A stretch of 64,000 nucleotides of DNA from UBA4615 sp046046245. GTDB taxonomy: Bacteria > Pseudomonadota > Gammaproteobacteria > Burkholderiales > Burkholderiaceae_E. Of this stretch, positions 32,878-41,995 are shown in pieces. The notes under the pieces are model-generated. The model saw only the letters and a list, made by a program, of their open reading frames with translations, made no database searches and was not told the origin of the DNA. The translations under genes were made by a program, and so were the position numbers. Position 1 is the first letter of the stretch. The number at the start of each line of letters is the position of its first letter. Location of the stretch: the NCBI GenBank assembly GCA_046046245.1, contig JBJOKE010000003.1:62001-126000 (forward strand), in the 5' to 3' direction.

Positions 32878-33302
32878 TGACCGCTTCGCCAGGTACCGCA
32901 CCCTGCATGCTCGATACGAACGCGCTCTCCGAGCTGGTTCGCGATCCCAAGGGCGCCCTGGCGCGGAGGCTGAGCGCCATGGATCCCGATGCGGTGTGCA
33001 CCAGCATCGTGGCGGCCTGCGAGTTGCGCTTCGGTGCACGGCGCAAGGGGTCGGCGCAGCTCACGCAGCGCGTGGAGCAGTTGCTGCGGGTCCTGACGGT
33101 CCTGCCGCTCGACGCGCCGGCAGACGAGCACTACGCCGACCTGCGGGCCGCCCTGGAGCGCAGCGGCACCCCCATCGGCAGCCACGACCTGTTCATCGCG
33201 GCCCATGCGCGCTCGCGCGGCATGACGCTGCTGACGCGAAACCTGCGTGAATTCCAGCGCGTGCCGGGGTTGGCCGTCGAGGACTGGCCGACCGGCGCAT
33301 AG
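32877..33302 (+). CDS. vapC: VapC-family PIN-domain toxin
   Basis: A 141-residue PIN-domain ribonuclease. The four acidic positions are present: MLDTNALSEL (first Asp, with Glu following), the middle Glu in IVAACELRFG, and the later Asp in GSHDLFIAAHA. TLLTRNLREFQRV is the typical end of the fold. VapC toxins cut specific RNAs, often initiator tRNA or 23S rRNA. The gene is intact, unlike the PIN genes at 32.3 kb and 42.3 kb. It overlaps its antitoxin (TGATGA) and should be co-translated. Confidence 0.92.
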   Translation: MTASPGTAPCMLDTNALSELVRDPKGALARRLSAMDPDAVCTSIVAACELRFGARRKGSAQLTQRVEQLLRVLTVLPLDAPADEHYADLRAALERSGTPIGSHDLFIAAHARSRGMTLLTRNLREFQRVPGLAVEDWPTGA

Positions 33303-33314
33303 ACTCCCGCCCCC

Positions 33315-33625
33315 GTGGACCACCCCACCCTCTCCACCCTCCGCGACCGCCACCCCGCCTGGCGCCTGCTCGCGTCCCAGCACGCACCGCTGGTGGCGAG
33401 CTTCCTGCACCGCGTGTTCGTGGCGCCGAACCGAACGCATCACCCGAGGCGATCGACACCGGAGCGACCGGTGCCGCGCGGTTCACGCGGCGATTCGGCT
33501 TCGCGGACAAGCCGGTGCGGATCCGGTTCCGACTGCTCGACCCGGCCCTGCCCGGCCTGCCGGGCTGCCCGGCCTCGCCCCGTGCGCTGCCCGACATCAC
33601 GCGGGACGCCCTCACCGGCCAGGGC
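33315..33625 (+). pseudogene. Remnant of a Wadjet defence operon: JetA start joined to JetD middle
   Basis: GTG at 33315 opens a frame reading HPTLSTLRDRHPAWRLL, then SQHAPLVASFLHRVFVAPN, the well-conserved start of DUF3375 (JetA). After about forty residues it stops making sense near 33435. From 33443, in another frame, PEAIDTGATGAARFTRRFGF and DKPVRIRFRLLDPALPGLPG match the DUF3322 region of JetD, the last gene of the same operon; this ends near 33625. The rest of jetA, all of jetB and jetC, and both ends of jetD are gone. The remnant cannot function. Family assignments rest on remembered conserved sequence and should be verified by search. Confidence 0.78.
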
Positions 33626-33669
33626 TGCCGACGCCACCTCTGTTCGCAGGGAACCCGAAGGAGCCCTTC

Positions 33670-33963
33670 ATGCCCAGTCAAGTCCTCGCCTGCACGATCT
33701 CCGAGACCGCGGGCTTCCGCTACACCGCCCGCCTCGCGCCGGTCGCCCGGCCGCGGCACACGCTGTCCCTCACGATCTCGAGCACCTGGTCCCGCGCGCA
33801 CGACCCCGCCGCGGAGCAGTGCGCGCTGCAGCTCAACCTCGATGTCGATGCGCTGCGCCGGCTGCACGCGCTGCTGGGCGAAGGGCTCGCGCGCCTCGAG
33901 GCCGACGCGCGAGTGATGTCGGGCGACGGATTCCGTCCGCTCGTCGGCCGACGGTCGGACTAA
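33670..33963 (+). CDS. Small protein of unknown function
   Basis: A 97-residue protein starting at ATG 33670, with AAGGAG eight bases upstream. It reads like a two-layer fold: strands (VLACTISETAGFRYTARLAP, HTLSLTISSTW), then a helix (DVDALRRLHALLGEGLARLEADARV). I do not know the family. It is intact and has a good ribosome site although it follows directly on the Wadjet debris. It precedes the EAL gene by 37 bases and may share its transcript. Confidence 0.6.
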   Translation: MPSQVLACTISETAGFRYTARLAPVARPRHTLSLTISSTWSRAHDPAAEQCALQLNLDVDALRRLHALLGEGLARLEADARVMSGDGFRPLVGRRSD

Positions 33964-34000
33964 GCCTCGACGGCCGATCCGCATCACCGAGAATGCCCTC

Positions 34001-36292
34001 ATGCGACCGCCCCGCGTCCACGACGGAGCCGGCTCCGCCGCGCGCCGCGGCGTGCCGGAGGTGCCGTTCACGGTCCTGCTGGCGATCGCCGCGGCGACCT
34101 TCGCCGGCGCCTGGCTGTCGCGGCTGGCAGCCTTCTCGCACGGCGAGCTGTCGCTGGTCTGGCCGCCGGCCGGCATCGCCTACGGCGCGCTGCTGGCGCT
34201 GGGCCCCAGGGGCCTGGTCGCCGCGACGGCGGGCGTCGTCGCCTGGGCGCTGGGGGCCTACGGCGCGGATCCGGTGATGGTCGGCTGCGCGGCGACGGCC
34301 GCGGTCGTCGGGCCGCTGGCCGGCGTGACGGCGATGCGCCGGCTGCTCGGCACGTCCGCGGCGCAACCACGACAGGGGTCGCAGCTGCGGTCGCTGCTCG
34401 CGCTCTACGCGGCCACGCTCGCGGTGGGCGCGCCGCTCGCGGCGGCGGCGGGCACCGCGGCGCTGAGCGCGTCGAGCTCGTATGCGGGCGAGTCGCCGGT
34501 GGCGATCTTCATGGGCTACTGGCTCGTCGAGAGCCTGGGGGTGCTGCTGTTCGCGCCGGCGATCGAGGCCGTGCTGCGCGACCCCGTCGCCCCACGGGTG
34601 CCGCGGCTCGACGTGGCGACGACCGCCGCCGCCCTCGCGCTCGCGCTGCTGGGCCTCGCGCTGATCGCCGTCGACGAGCCGGCCTACGCGCGGGCCACCA
34701 CGCAGCTGGTGCTGCCGCTGGCGGCCTTCTGCGCGATCCGCCGCGACGCGCTGACCAGCCACTGGACGCTGCTCGCCTGCGCGACGCTGCTGCTCACGGT
34801 CAACGCGCTGTGCTCGGGCGCGGAGGCGGGCCATGCGGACCGCAGCCTGGGGCTGTTCACCGGCGCGCTGGTGGTGTTCTCGGCGGCCGGCCTGGCGCAG
34901 GTGCTGCAGGCGGTGTCGGCGGACCGGCGCGCGGCGCTCGAGGCGGTGGCCCGCGCGGCGCACGAGGACCCGGAGACGGGCCTGGCGAACGGCCGCGGGC
35001 TCGCGGCCCTGCTCGAGCTGCGGCTGCGCGCGCCGGACCCGCAGGGCTTCGGGCTGATCGGGGTTCGGCTGCGCAACCTCGACGCCGCGGTGGACCTGCT
35101 CGACGAGGCCGACGCGGCGCGGGTGGTCGCGAGCCTGCGGCGCACGCTCGCGGAGGCGCCCGGCGTCGCGTCGCTCGCGCGGCCGGAGCCCGACCGCTTC
35201 GTCGCGATCTGGACGGGCGGGGACGCGGCGGCGCTGGAGCGGGCCGCCGAGGCGCTGCTGCGCGAGCTCGCGGCGACGCGGATCGCGGCCGGCGCGGTGA
35301 CGATGCAGCTCGCGCCGGCGATGGGCGCGGTCTGGGTGCCGCCGCGCCGCGACCTGCCCGCGGACCTGCTGCGGGTGGCGCTGCGCGACGCGGTGATCGA
35401 CGCCGGCCTGCGCATCGAGCGGCCGCTGTACGTCACCACGCTGGACGACGGCCTGCTCGTGCGGCACCGCAGTCGGCTCGAGGCCACCGAGCGCGTGCGC
35501 GAGGCGATCCTGTCGCGCAGGCTGCGGCTGCTCGCGCAGCCGCTGGTGGCCAACCGGCCCGACTGCGCGGCCGACGGTCACGACGTCGAGGTGCTGGTTC
35601 GGCTGATCGACCCGGCGGGCGCGCTGATACTGCCGGCGGAGTTCCTGCCCGCGGTCGCCGCGGCCGACCTCGCGGTGGACCTCGACCGGGCGGTGGTGGC
35701 CGCGGTGTTCGACTGGTTCGTCGCCCATCCCCACGCCCTCGCGCGCACCGCGAAGTGCGCGATCAACCTGAGCGCCACCACGCTCGCGGATCCGGGCTTC
35801 GCCGCCTTCGCGCTCGCGGCGCTGCAGTCGCGCGGCCTGCCGGCGGCGCGCTTCGCATTCGAGATCACCGAGAGCGGCGAGCTGCTCAACCCGATCCAGG
35901 CGGCCGAGTCGATCACCCGCCTGCGCTCGCTCGGCTTCCGGATCGCGCTCGACGACTTCGGCACCGGGCTGTCGACCTTCGACTACCTGAAGAAGCTGCC
36001 GGCCGACTACCTGAAGATCGACGGCAGCTTCGTGCGCAACCTGGAGACCGATCCGATCGACGCGGAGATCGTCGCCTCGATCGTGCAGGTCGCGCAGCGC
36101 CTCGGCCTTCGCACGGTGGCCGAGTACGTGAGCACGCAGGCGCTGCGCGAGCGGGTCACGGCGCTCGGGGTGGACTACAGCCAGGGCTATGCGATCAGCG
36201 AGCCGGTGCCGATCGCGCAGGCGCTGGGGGTGGCGGAAGGACGGGCCGAGGCACCGGCGCCCGCGCACGCGGAGGCGGCGACGCCCGCCTGA
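34001..36292 (+). CDS. MASE1-like membrane sensor with degenerate GGDEF and intact EAL domain
   Basis: A 763-residue protein. About residues 20-300 contain eight or so membrane helices of the MASE1 kind (FTVLLAIAAATFAGAWL, LSLVWPPAGIAYGALL). A GGDEF-like domain follows (DPETGLANGRGL), but its signature reads IWTGGDAAALE, so it should not make cyclic-di-GMP. The EAL domain from about residue 505 looks active: EVLVRL (variant of EALxR), NLSATTL, FEITES, DDFGTG, KIDGSF and QGYAIS are all present. The protein is therefore most likely a membrane-bound cyclic-di-GMP phosphodiesterase. It may influence the cyclic-di-GMP riboswitch at 8.6 kb, though the two are not linked in operon. Confidence 0.88.
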   Translation: MRPPRVHDGAGSAARRGVPEVPFTVLLAIAAATFAGAWLSRLAAFSHGELSLVWPPAGIAYGALLALGPRGLVAATAGVVAWALGAYGADPVMVGCAATAAVVGPLAGVTAMRRLLGTSAAQPRQGSQLRSLLALYAATLAVGAPLAAAAGTAALSASSSYAGESPVAIFMGYWLVESLGVLLFAPAIEAVLRDPVAPRVPRLDVATTAAALALALLGLALIAVDEPAYARATTQLVLPLAAFCAIRRDALTSHWTLLACATLLLTVNALCSGAEAGHADRSLGLFTGALVVFSAAGLAQVLQAVSADRRAALEAVARAAHEDPETGLANGRGLAALLELRLRAPDPQGFGLIGVRLRNLDAAVDLLDEADAARVVASLRRTLAEAPGVASLARPEPDRFVAIWTGGDAAALERAAEALLRELAATRIAAGAVTMQLAPAMGAVWVPPRRDLPADLLRVALRDAVIDAGLRIERPLYVTTLDDGLLVRHRSRLEATERVREAILSRRLRLLAQPLVANRPDCAADGHDVEVLVRLIDPAGALILPAEFLPAVAAADLAVDLDRAVVAAVFDWFVAHPHALARTAKCAINLSATTLADPGFAAFALAALQSRGLPAARFAFEITESGELLNPIQAAESITRLRSLGFRIALDDFGTGLSTFDYLKKLPADYLKIDGSFVRNLETDPIDAEIVASIVQVAQRLGLRTVAEYVSTQALRERVTALGVDYSQGYAISEPVPIAQALGVAEGRAEAPAPAHAEAATPA

Positions 36293-36459
36293 GCCGCGGC
36301 GTCGCCAGGCGCCCGGGACGATCGACGGACGGGCTGGCGTCTCCCCGTGGCGCCGTCACCGCTCGAGCGCGACGACACACGGCGCACGCGGCCCGGCCCG
36401 ATGTCATTTCCCGCACGACCCGGCGCGACGCCCCGTCGCGGCCCGCGTACCGTGCGACC

Positions 36460-36480
36460 GGACGCCCGGCCGAGGCGTCC
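36460..36480 (+). promoter_or_regulatory. Hairpin in the leader of the DUF2252 gene
   Basis: GGACGCC (36460-36466) pairs with GGCGTCC (36474-36480) around a seven-base loop, 27 bases before the start codon. It may end transcription from the EAL gene or shape the leader of the next message. The remaining part of the 215-base gap shows nothing further that I can support. Confidence 0.35.
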
Positions 36481-36507
36481 CCGCCCGATCGTCCCGAGGA
36501 GGCCGAC

Positions 36508-38064
36508 ATGCCCGCCACCCCGACGTCCCCCGCAGCGCGCCGTCGCGCGCCGATCGCCCCGCCCACGAAAGCCCCGACCGCGAAGGCCCCGCCCGCGAAA
36601 GCCCCGCCCGCGAAGGCCCGCACCCGCAAGGCCGCCGCCGCACGGGCCGCCGCCGCACACGCGCCCGCCGTCCCCCCCGCCCGTCTCCCCGAGCAGTCCC
36701 ACGGCATGCCGCACGCCGAGCGGCTCGCCGCCGGCAAGGCGCTGCGGTCCCGCGCCGCGCGCGAGGCCTTCGCGAAGTGGCTGCCCGACGGCCGCCGCGC
36801 CGACCCCGTCGACCTGCTGGTGGCGAGCAGCGCCGGCCGTGTGCCCGAGCTCGTGCCGATCCGCTACGGCCGGATGCTGGCCAGCCCCTTCGCGTTCTTC
36901 CGCGGCTCGGCCACGGTGATGGCGCACGACCTGTCGTTCCTGCCGGTCACGGGCATGCAGGTGGTGGCCTGCGGCGACTGCCACCTGATGAACTTCGGCG
37001 GCTTCGCGTCGGCCGAGCGGCGGCTGGTCTTCGACATCAACGACTTCGACGAGGTGTCGGTCGCGCCCTGGGAGTGGGACGTGCTGCGGCTCGCGGCGAG
37101 CTTCGTGATCGCGGGGCGCGCCAACGGCTTTCGCGAGGCCGACAGCCGCGAGGCGGCCTGGACGGCCGCGCAGTCGTACCGCACGCACATGGCCCGCTAC
37201 GCGGAGATGCCGGTGCTCGAGGCCTACTACGAGTCGATCGACCTCAAGCGGCTGCTGCTGACCGAGGAGACCGACGAGGAGATGCGCGCGCTCAACCGCA
37301 GGCGCATCCGCAAGGCGCAGCGCGAGTCCGCGCACCTCAAGGAATACGCGAAGCTCGCGGTGCAGTCGGGCGGCGAGCCGCGGATCCGCGACGAGCCGCC
37401 GCTGATCTTCCACGACACGGACATGACGCGGCAGGCCGGCTTCCGCGAGATGGTCGAGCGGATGCAGGCCGAGTACGCGGCCTCGCTGCCGCCCGAGCGT
37501 CGGCTGCTGTTCGACCGCTTCCGCCTCGCCGACGTGGCGATCAAGGTGGTGGGCGTGGGCAGCGTGGGCACCTACTGCGGGATCGCGCTGATGGTCTCGG
37601 GCACCGGCGACCCGCTGTTCCTGCAGTACAAGGAGGCTCGCCCGTCGGTGCTCGAGCCGTACTGCGGGCGGCTGCCCTTCGCGCACGACGGCGAGCGCGT
37701 GGTCTTCGGCCAGCGGCTGCTGCAGGCGGGCGCCGACATCTTCCTCGGCTGGACCACGGGCGGCTTCACCGGCCGCAACTTCTACGTCCGGCAGCTGCGC
37801 GATGCGAAGATCAAGCCGACGGTGGAGATCATGAAGCCGGCCAACCTGCGCACCTACGCCACCGCCTGCGGCTGGGCGCTGGCCCGCGCGCACAAGCGCA
37901 CCGCCGACGCGGTGATGCTCACCGGATACCTCGGCACGAGCACGGCCTTCGAGGACGCGGTGACCGCCTTCGCGGCACGCTACGCCGATCGCAACGAGCG
38001 CGACCACGCGGCGCTGGTGGCCGCGGTCCGGGCCGGACGGCTGGAAGCGCTCGGCGAGACCTGA
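36508..38064 (+). CDS. DUF2252-family protein
   Basis: A 518-residue DUF2252 protein. The first sixty residues are a low-complexity Ala/Pro/Lys tail with repeated APPAKAP-like units, probably disordered and nucleic-acid or surface binding. Conserved blocks follow: RYGRMLASPFAFFRGSATVM, GDCHLMNFGGFA, FDINDFDEVSVAPWEWDV and LTGYLGTSTAFEDAV. The arrangement of HxxNFG and DxNDFD resembles the catalytic loop and metal site of aminoglycoside-phosphotransferase-like kinases, so a kinase-like activity is possible but unproven. A GAGGAGG ribosome site precedes the ATG at 36508. It is followed after 18 bases by a SOUL protein gene. Confidence 0.88.
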   Translation: MPATPTSPAARRRAPIAPPTKAPTAKAPPAKAPPAKARTRKAAAARAAAAHAPAVPPARLPEQSHGMPHAERLAAGKALRSRAAREAFAKWLPDGRRADPVDLLVASSAGRVPELVPIRYGRMLASPFAFFRGSATVMAHDLSFLPVTGMQVVACGDCHLMNFGGFASAERRLVFDINDFDEVSVAPWEWDVLRLAASFVIAGRANGFREADSREAAWTAAQSYRTHMARYAEMPVLEAYYESIDLKRLLLTEETDEEMRALNRRRIRKAQRESAHLKEYAKLAVQSGGEPRIRDEPPLIFHDTDMTRQAGFREMVERMQAEYAASLPPERRLLFDRFRLADVAIKVVGVGSVGTYCGIALMVSGTGDPLFLQYKEARPSVLEPYCGRLPFAHDGERVVFGQRLLQAGADIFLGWTTGGFTGRNFYVRQLRDAKIKPTVEIMKPANLRTYATACGWALARAHKRTADAVMLTGYLGTSTAFEDAVTAFAARYADRNERDHAALVAAVRAGRLEALGET

Positions 38065-38082
38065 CCTCCCGGAGACCCTGTG

Positions 38083-38700
38083 ATGCGCACCTGGCTGATC
38101 GCCCTCCTCCTGCTCACCGTGCATGCTGCGGCCATGGCCATCGAGGAACCCGACTACGAGGTGCTGCGCCGGCTCGACGGCACCGAGGTCGAGCTGCGCC
38201 GCTACGCGCCCTACGTGGTCGCGCAGGTGCGCGTCGACGGCCCGGCGGACCGCGCCGACAGCGAGGGCTTCCGCGCGCTGGCCGGCTACATCTTCGGGAA
38301 GAACAAGGGCGAGCGGCGGCTGGAGATGACAGCCCCGGTCACGCGCTCGGCCGCGCCGGTGAAGCTCGAGATGACCGCCCCGGTGACGCGCGCGGCGGAC
38401 GCCGACGGCTACCTCGTGCAGTTCGTGCTGCCCAAGGCCGTCACGCTCGCCACGGCGCCCGAGCCGATCGATCCGCGGGTGCAGCTGCGCGAGGTGCCGT
38501 CGGCCACGGTCGCGGCGATCCGCTATTCGGGTACCTGGTCGCAGTCGAACTACGAGGAGCACCTGGAGCGGCTGAAGGCGGCGCTGCGGACGGCGCAGCT
38601 GACCTGGTCCGGCGAGCCGGTGCTGTCGCGCTACAACGGGCCGATGACGCCGTGGTTCATGCGGCGCAACGAGATCTGGCTGGCGGTGGAGGGGCGCTGA
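38083..38700 (+). CDS. SOUL-family haem-binding-like protein with signal peptide
   Basis: A 205-residue secreted SOUL/HBP-type protein. The leader MRTWLIALLLLTVHAAAMA is removed after AMA; the mature protein starts IEEPDYEVLRRLDGTEVELRRY, and has the repeated LEMTAPVTR segment typical of the family. The C-terminal PWFMRRNEIWLAV is also family-like. SOUL proteins bind tetrapyrroles in eukaryotes; bacterial roles are unclear. ATG at 38083 is preferred over GTG at 38080 because GGAGA lies eight bases before it. It follows the DUF2252 gene closely and converges with the helicase gene six bases beyond its stop. Confidence 0.9.
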   Translation: MRTWLIALLLLTVHAAAMAIEEPDYEVLRRLDGTEVELRRYAPYVVAQVRVDGPADRADSEGFRALAGYIFGKNKGERRLEMTAPVTRSAAPVKLEMTAPVTRAADADGYLVQFVLPKAVTLATAPEPIDPRVQLREVPSATVAAIRYSGTWSQSNYEEHLERLKAALRTAQLTWSGEPVLSRYNGPMTPWFMRRNEIWLAVEGR

Positions 38701-38706
38701 GGGTCC

Positions 38707-41700
38707 TCACGCCGCCGCCGCCGCATACCTCGCGAACAGATCCCCCGGCAGCGGATGCCGGAGCCGCCAGCGGATGGCCATCGGCCGCTCGCCGCGGTGG
38801 TCGACGTAGGTGGCCGGGCCGAGGAAGTGGAAGGCGCGGTCCGCGGTGGTCTCGCGCCCGAACAGCATGACCGACGATCCCTGCGCCGCATGCGTCCGGT
38901 ATCGCACCCCGGTCGGACCGTCCTCGCGGGTGGTGGACTGGCTCTCCCAGTGGATCAGCGACGGCCCGATCGCGTAGTCGCGATAGCGGGTGTTGGGCGA
39001 GAAGCTGCCGGCGGTCTTGTCGAGCGTGAACGCGAACAGGTCGGCGCGCGCGGCCTTCGCCCAGTGCACGCCGGTCTGCCAGGACTGCACGCGCGCGCCG
39101 GCGCCGGCGCCGAAGGCGGCGAGGATCTCGATGCGGGTGTAGCGGGCGTGCACCCGCAGGGGCACGTCGGGGTGATCGTCGAGCGGCTCGGGCACGTGTC
39201 CGATGCGCTCGAGCAGCGCGTCGAACAGCTCGGCCAGCTCGTGCAGGACCTGCGGGTGCCGCCAGACGAGGCGCGCGCCGTCGGCGAGCGACGTTTCCGC
39301 TGAAACGTTCCGCGAGAGGATCGACGCCACGAGCATGCGCAGCAGCCGTCGGTCGGGCTCGGGCAACGCGTCGGGATCGGGCGCCTCGGCCCGCGCGACC
39401 CACGTCGACCAGGTGCGCAGGCGCAGCGGATCGTCCACGTGCAGCAGCCGTCCGCAGGCGCGCCGCAGCGCGCCCTCCATCGGCCCGGGCGCCCGCAGCG
39501 CCAGTCCGGCGTCCGCGCACAGGTCCGACCAGCCGCGCGGGCCGTCGTACACGTCCTCGACCTCGAGCCCGGTGGCCGCGAGGAAGTCGCGCAGCCGCAC
39601 GGGCGCGCCCGCCGCGGCCTGCTCGCGCAGCGCCTCGACGCGACGGACGCGGCTGGCCGACAGCCCCTGCCTCAGGTTCTCGAGCACGGCGCGCCGCGCG
39701 ACCGCATCGAGCTCCATGTGGCAGCCCGCCGGCAGGAACGGGAAGCCGCGCTCGACCTGCTCGACGACGCCCACGCGGCTGCCGCCGAGCAGCGCGCGCA
39801 ACCGGCGGTCGAAGCGGAACTCGCGTCGGTGCTGGCCGACGAAGTCGAGGACCGTGCAGACCGACTTGCCCGGATGCAGGCGCAGGCCGCGGCCGAGCTG
39901 CTGCAGGAAGAGCGTCGGGCTGTCGGTGGGGCGCAGCAGCAGCAGGGTGTCGACCGCCGGCAGGTCCACGCCCTCGTTGAACAGGTCGACGGCGAACAGC
40001 ACGTTGAGGCGGCCGGCGGCGAGGTCCTCGAGCGCCCGGCCGCGATCGGCGGGCGGGGAGTCGGCCCACACCGCCGCGGCAGCGACGCCGGCCTCGGTGA
40101 ACACGCGGGCCATGTAGCGCGCATGGTCGACGCTCACGCAGAAGCCGATCGCCCTCACGCGTCTCGGCCCGTCGGTGCGGCGGTCGAGCTGCTCCAGCAC
40201 GACACGCGCCCAGGCGTCGTTCGCGGTCAGCAGGTTCGTCAGGCCCGCGACGTCGTAGCCGATGCCGCGTTGCCACGGGACCGTGGTCAGGTCGAGCCCG
40301 TCGTGGACGCCGTAGTAGGCGAAGGGCACCAGGCGGCGCTGGTCGATCGCGTCCCACAGCCGCAGGTCGGCCGCGATGCGCCCGTCGAACCAGTCGAGCA
40401 CCGAGCGGCCGTCGGCGCGCTCCGGCGTGGCGGTGAGACCGAGCAGCTCGCGCGGCCTGAGGCGATCCAGCAGCGCGACGTACGACGCGGCCGCCGCATG
40501 GTGGAACTCGTCGACGATCACCACGTCGAAGCGATCGGGCTCGATGCGGGCGAGCGTGTCGGCCCTGAGCGTCTGGATCGACGCGAAGACGTGCTCGTGG
40601 CGCTCGGGCCGCTCGCCGCCGACCCACTTCTCGCCGAAGGCGGGCGAGCGCAGCGCGTGCCGGAAGGTCGCGAGCGCCTGGTCGAGCAGCTCGACCCGGT
40701 GCGCGACGAACAGCAGGCGCGCGCGCGTCAGCTCGCCGCGCAGCCGCGCGTACCAGGCGGCGGCCATCACGGTCTTGCCCGTGCCGGTGGCGGCGACCAG
40801 CAGGTTGCGATGGCGGCCCTGCAGGCGGGCGAGCCGGATCTGCTCGAGCAGCCGCTCCTGGAACGGCTCCAGTCGCAGCTCGGTGGGCGGCAGCACGAAG
40901 CCCGTCGCGGACTCGGGCCGCGGCTGACGCGCATCGAACTCCTCGCGCCGGTACGGCACGAAGTCGCGCCCCTCCCAGTAGCTGTCGAACACCGCCGCGA
41001 CCTTGTCGACCACGCTGCGGTTGCGCGCCGCCGAGACGCGGACGTTCCATTCGAGCCCGGTGACCTGCGCGGTGTGCGTGAGGTTCGACGAGCCGATGTA
41101 GGCGGTGGAGAAGCCGGAGTCGCGATGGAAGAGGAAGGCCTTGGCGTGCAGCCGCGTGCCGCCCTGCTCGTAGGACACGCGGACCTGCGCGCCCGCGGCC
41201 TGCAGCGCGTCGAGCGCGGCGGCCTCGGTGGAGCCGGTGTAGGTGGTGGTCAGCACGCGCAGCGCGCGGCCCGAGCCGGTGAAGCGGGCCAGCGCCTCGA
41301 GCATCGGACGGATGCCGCTGCGTCGGATGAAGGCCATCACGATGTCGACGCGGTCGGCCGATGCGATCTCCTCGACGAGCTGGCGGCCCACGCCGGGCTC
41401 GCCGGGCGCGTTGGTGAGGAGGGTGGTGTCGAGCAGCGGGATCAGCGGCGAGGACAGCGTCTCGGCGGTGCCGGCGGGCGTGGTGTCGCGCACCGCGGCC
41501 AGCAGGCGGGGCGGCTCGTCGGGGCGCTCGCCGCGCAACGCCTCGCGCGTGCCCTCGTCGCCGAGCGCGTCCGCGCCCATCGCCTCGACCAGGTGCCCGA
41601 TCAGCGCTCGGGCGAGCCGCGCGCCGCGCCGGGCCCGTTCGCCCTCGGGCAGGCCGTCGACCGCACGCTCGACCAGCTGCGCGACGTGCAGCGCGAGACG

Positions 41701-41823
41701 GTCGGCGGCGTCGGGGTCGCGCAGCGGCACGACGGTGGCCTGTCGACGCGGGGCGAGGCCTTCGATGCGGGCGGCCAGCGCTTCGGTCAGCAGGGTTTCG
41801 TAGAGGCCGCGGGGGAGGGTCAC
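38707..41823 (-). CDS. Phospholipase-D nuclease / superfamily 2 helicase / DUF3427 protein
   Basis: A 1038-residue three-part protein. The phospholipase-D-type nuclease domain (about 125-275) shows H226-A-K228 and the downstream GSSNLT, a single HxK site so dimers are likely. The superfamily 2 helicase follows: Walker A ATGTGKT (345-351), DEFHH near 445, LTATPER and QQLGRGLRLHPGK. The C-terminal third is a DUF3427-like region, including SWQTGVHW and SFSPNTRYRDYAIGP. All motifs look intact. This architecture is linked to restriction-like defence in other genomes. It stands alone here, from GTG at 41823, with no methylase nearby. Confidence 0.9.
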   Translation of the reverse strand: MTLPRGLYETLLTEALAARIEGLAPRRQATVVPLRDPDAADRLALHVAQLVERAVDGLPEGERARRGARLARALIGHLVEAMGADALGDEGTREALRGERPDEPPRLLAAVRDTTPAGTAETLSSPLIPLLDTTLLTNAPGEPGVGRQLVEEIASADRVDIVMAFIRRSGIRPMLEALARFTGSGRALRVLTTTYTGSTEAAALDALQAAGAQVRVSYEQGGTRLHAKAFLFHRDSGFSTAYIGSSNLTHTAQVTGLEWNVRVSAARNRSVVDKVAAVFDSYWEGRDFVPYRREEFDARQPRPESATGFVLPPTELRLEPFQERLLEQIRLARLQGRHRNLLVAATGTGKTVMAAAWYARLRGELTRARLLFVAHRVELLDQALATFRHALRSPAFGEKWVGGERPERHEHVFASIQTLRADTLARIEPDRFDVVIVDEFHHAAAASYVALLDRLRPRELLGLTATPERADGRSVLDWFDGRIAADLRLWDAIDQRRLVPFAYYGVHDGLDLTTVPWQRGIGYDVAGLTNLLTANDAWARVVLEQLDRRTDGPRRVRAIGFCVSVDHARYMARVFTEAGVAAAAVWADSPPADRGRALEDLAAGRLNVLFAVDLFNEGVDLPAVDTLLLLRPTDSPTLFLQQLGRGLRLHPGKSVCTVLDFVGQHRREFRFDRRLRALLGGSRVGVVEQVERGFPFLPAGCHMELDAVARRAVLENLRQGLSASRVRRVEALREQAAAGAPVRLRDFLAATGLEVEDVYDGPRGWSDLCADAGLALRAPGPMEGALRRACGRLLHVDDPLRLRTWSTWVARAEAPDPDALPEPDRRLLRMLVASILSRNVSAETSLADGARLVWRHPQVLHELAELFDALLERIGHVPEPLDDHPDVPLRVHARYTRIEILAAFGAGAGARVQSWQTGVHWAKAARADLFAFTLDKTAGSFSPNTRYRDYAIGPSLIHWESQSTTREDGPTGVRYRTHAAQGSSVMLFGRETTADRAFHFLGPATYVDHRGERPMAIRWRLRHPLPGDLFARYAAAAA

Positions 41824-41963
41824 GGGGCGCGGACGGCGGTGTGGCTCGGGCGGTCGACTCTATCGCGCGCCAGATGGCCACGTGCGACTCGGTCGGGCGA
41901 GGCGTTCGACGCCAGCGGGCGGGTGCCCGGCGCGGCTTGCCGCCGCACCACGCCGCCGTTGTC

Positions 41964-41987
41964 CTGACCAGTCATCTGACCAGTTAT
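41964..41987. repeat. Tandem 12-base repeat, likely toxin-antitoxin operator
   Basis: CTGACCAGTCAT (41964-41975) is followed immediately by CTGACCAGTTAT (41976-41987), ending eight bases before the antitoxin ATG at 41996. Two nearly identical units side by side at this position suggest the binding site of the Phd-like antitoxin and overlap the likely promoter. Confidence 0.55.
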
Positions 41988-41995
41988 CGGACTCC

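Noticed and set aside
34950..35240. Active diguanylate cyclase in the MASE1-EAL protein.
   Set aside because: The active-site loop reads GGDAAALE in place of GGDEF or GGEEF.
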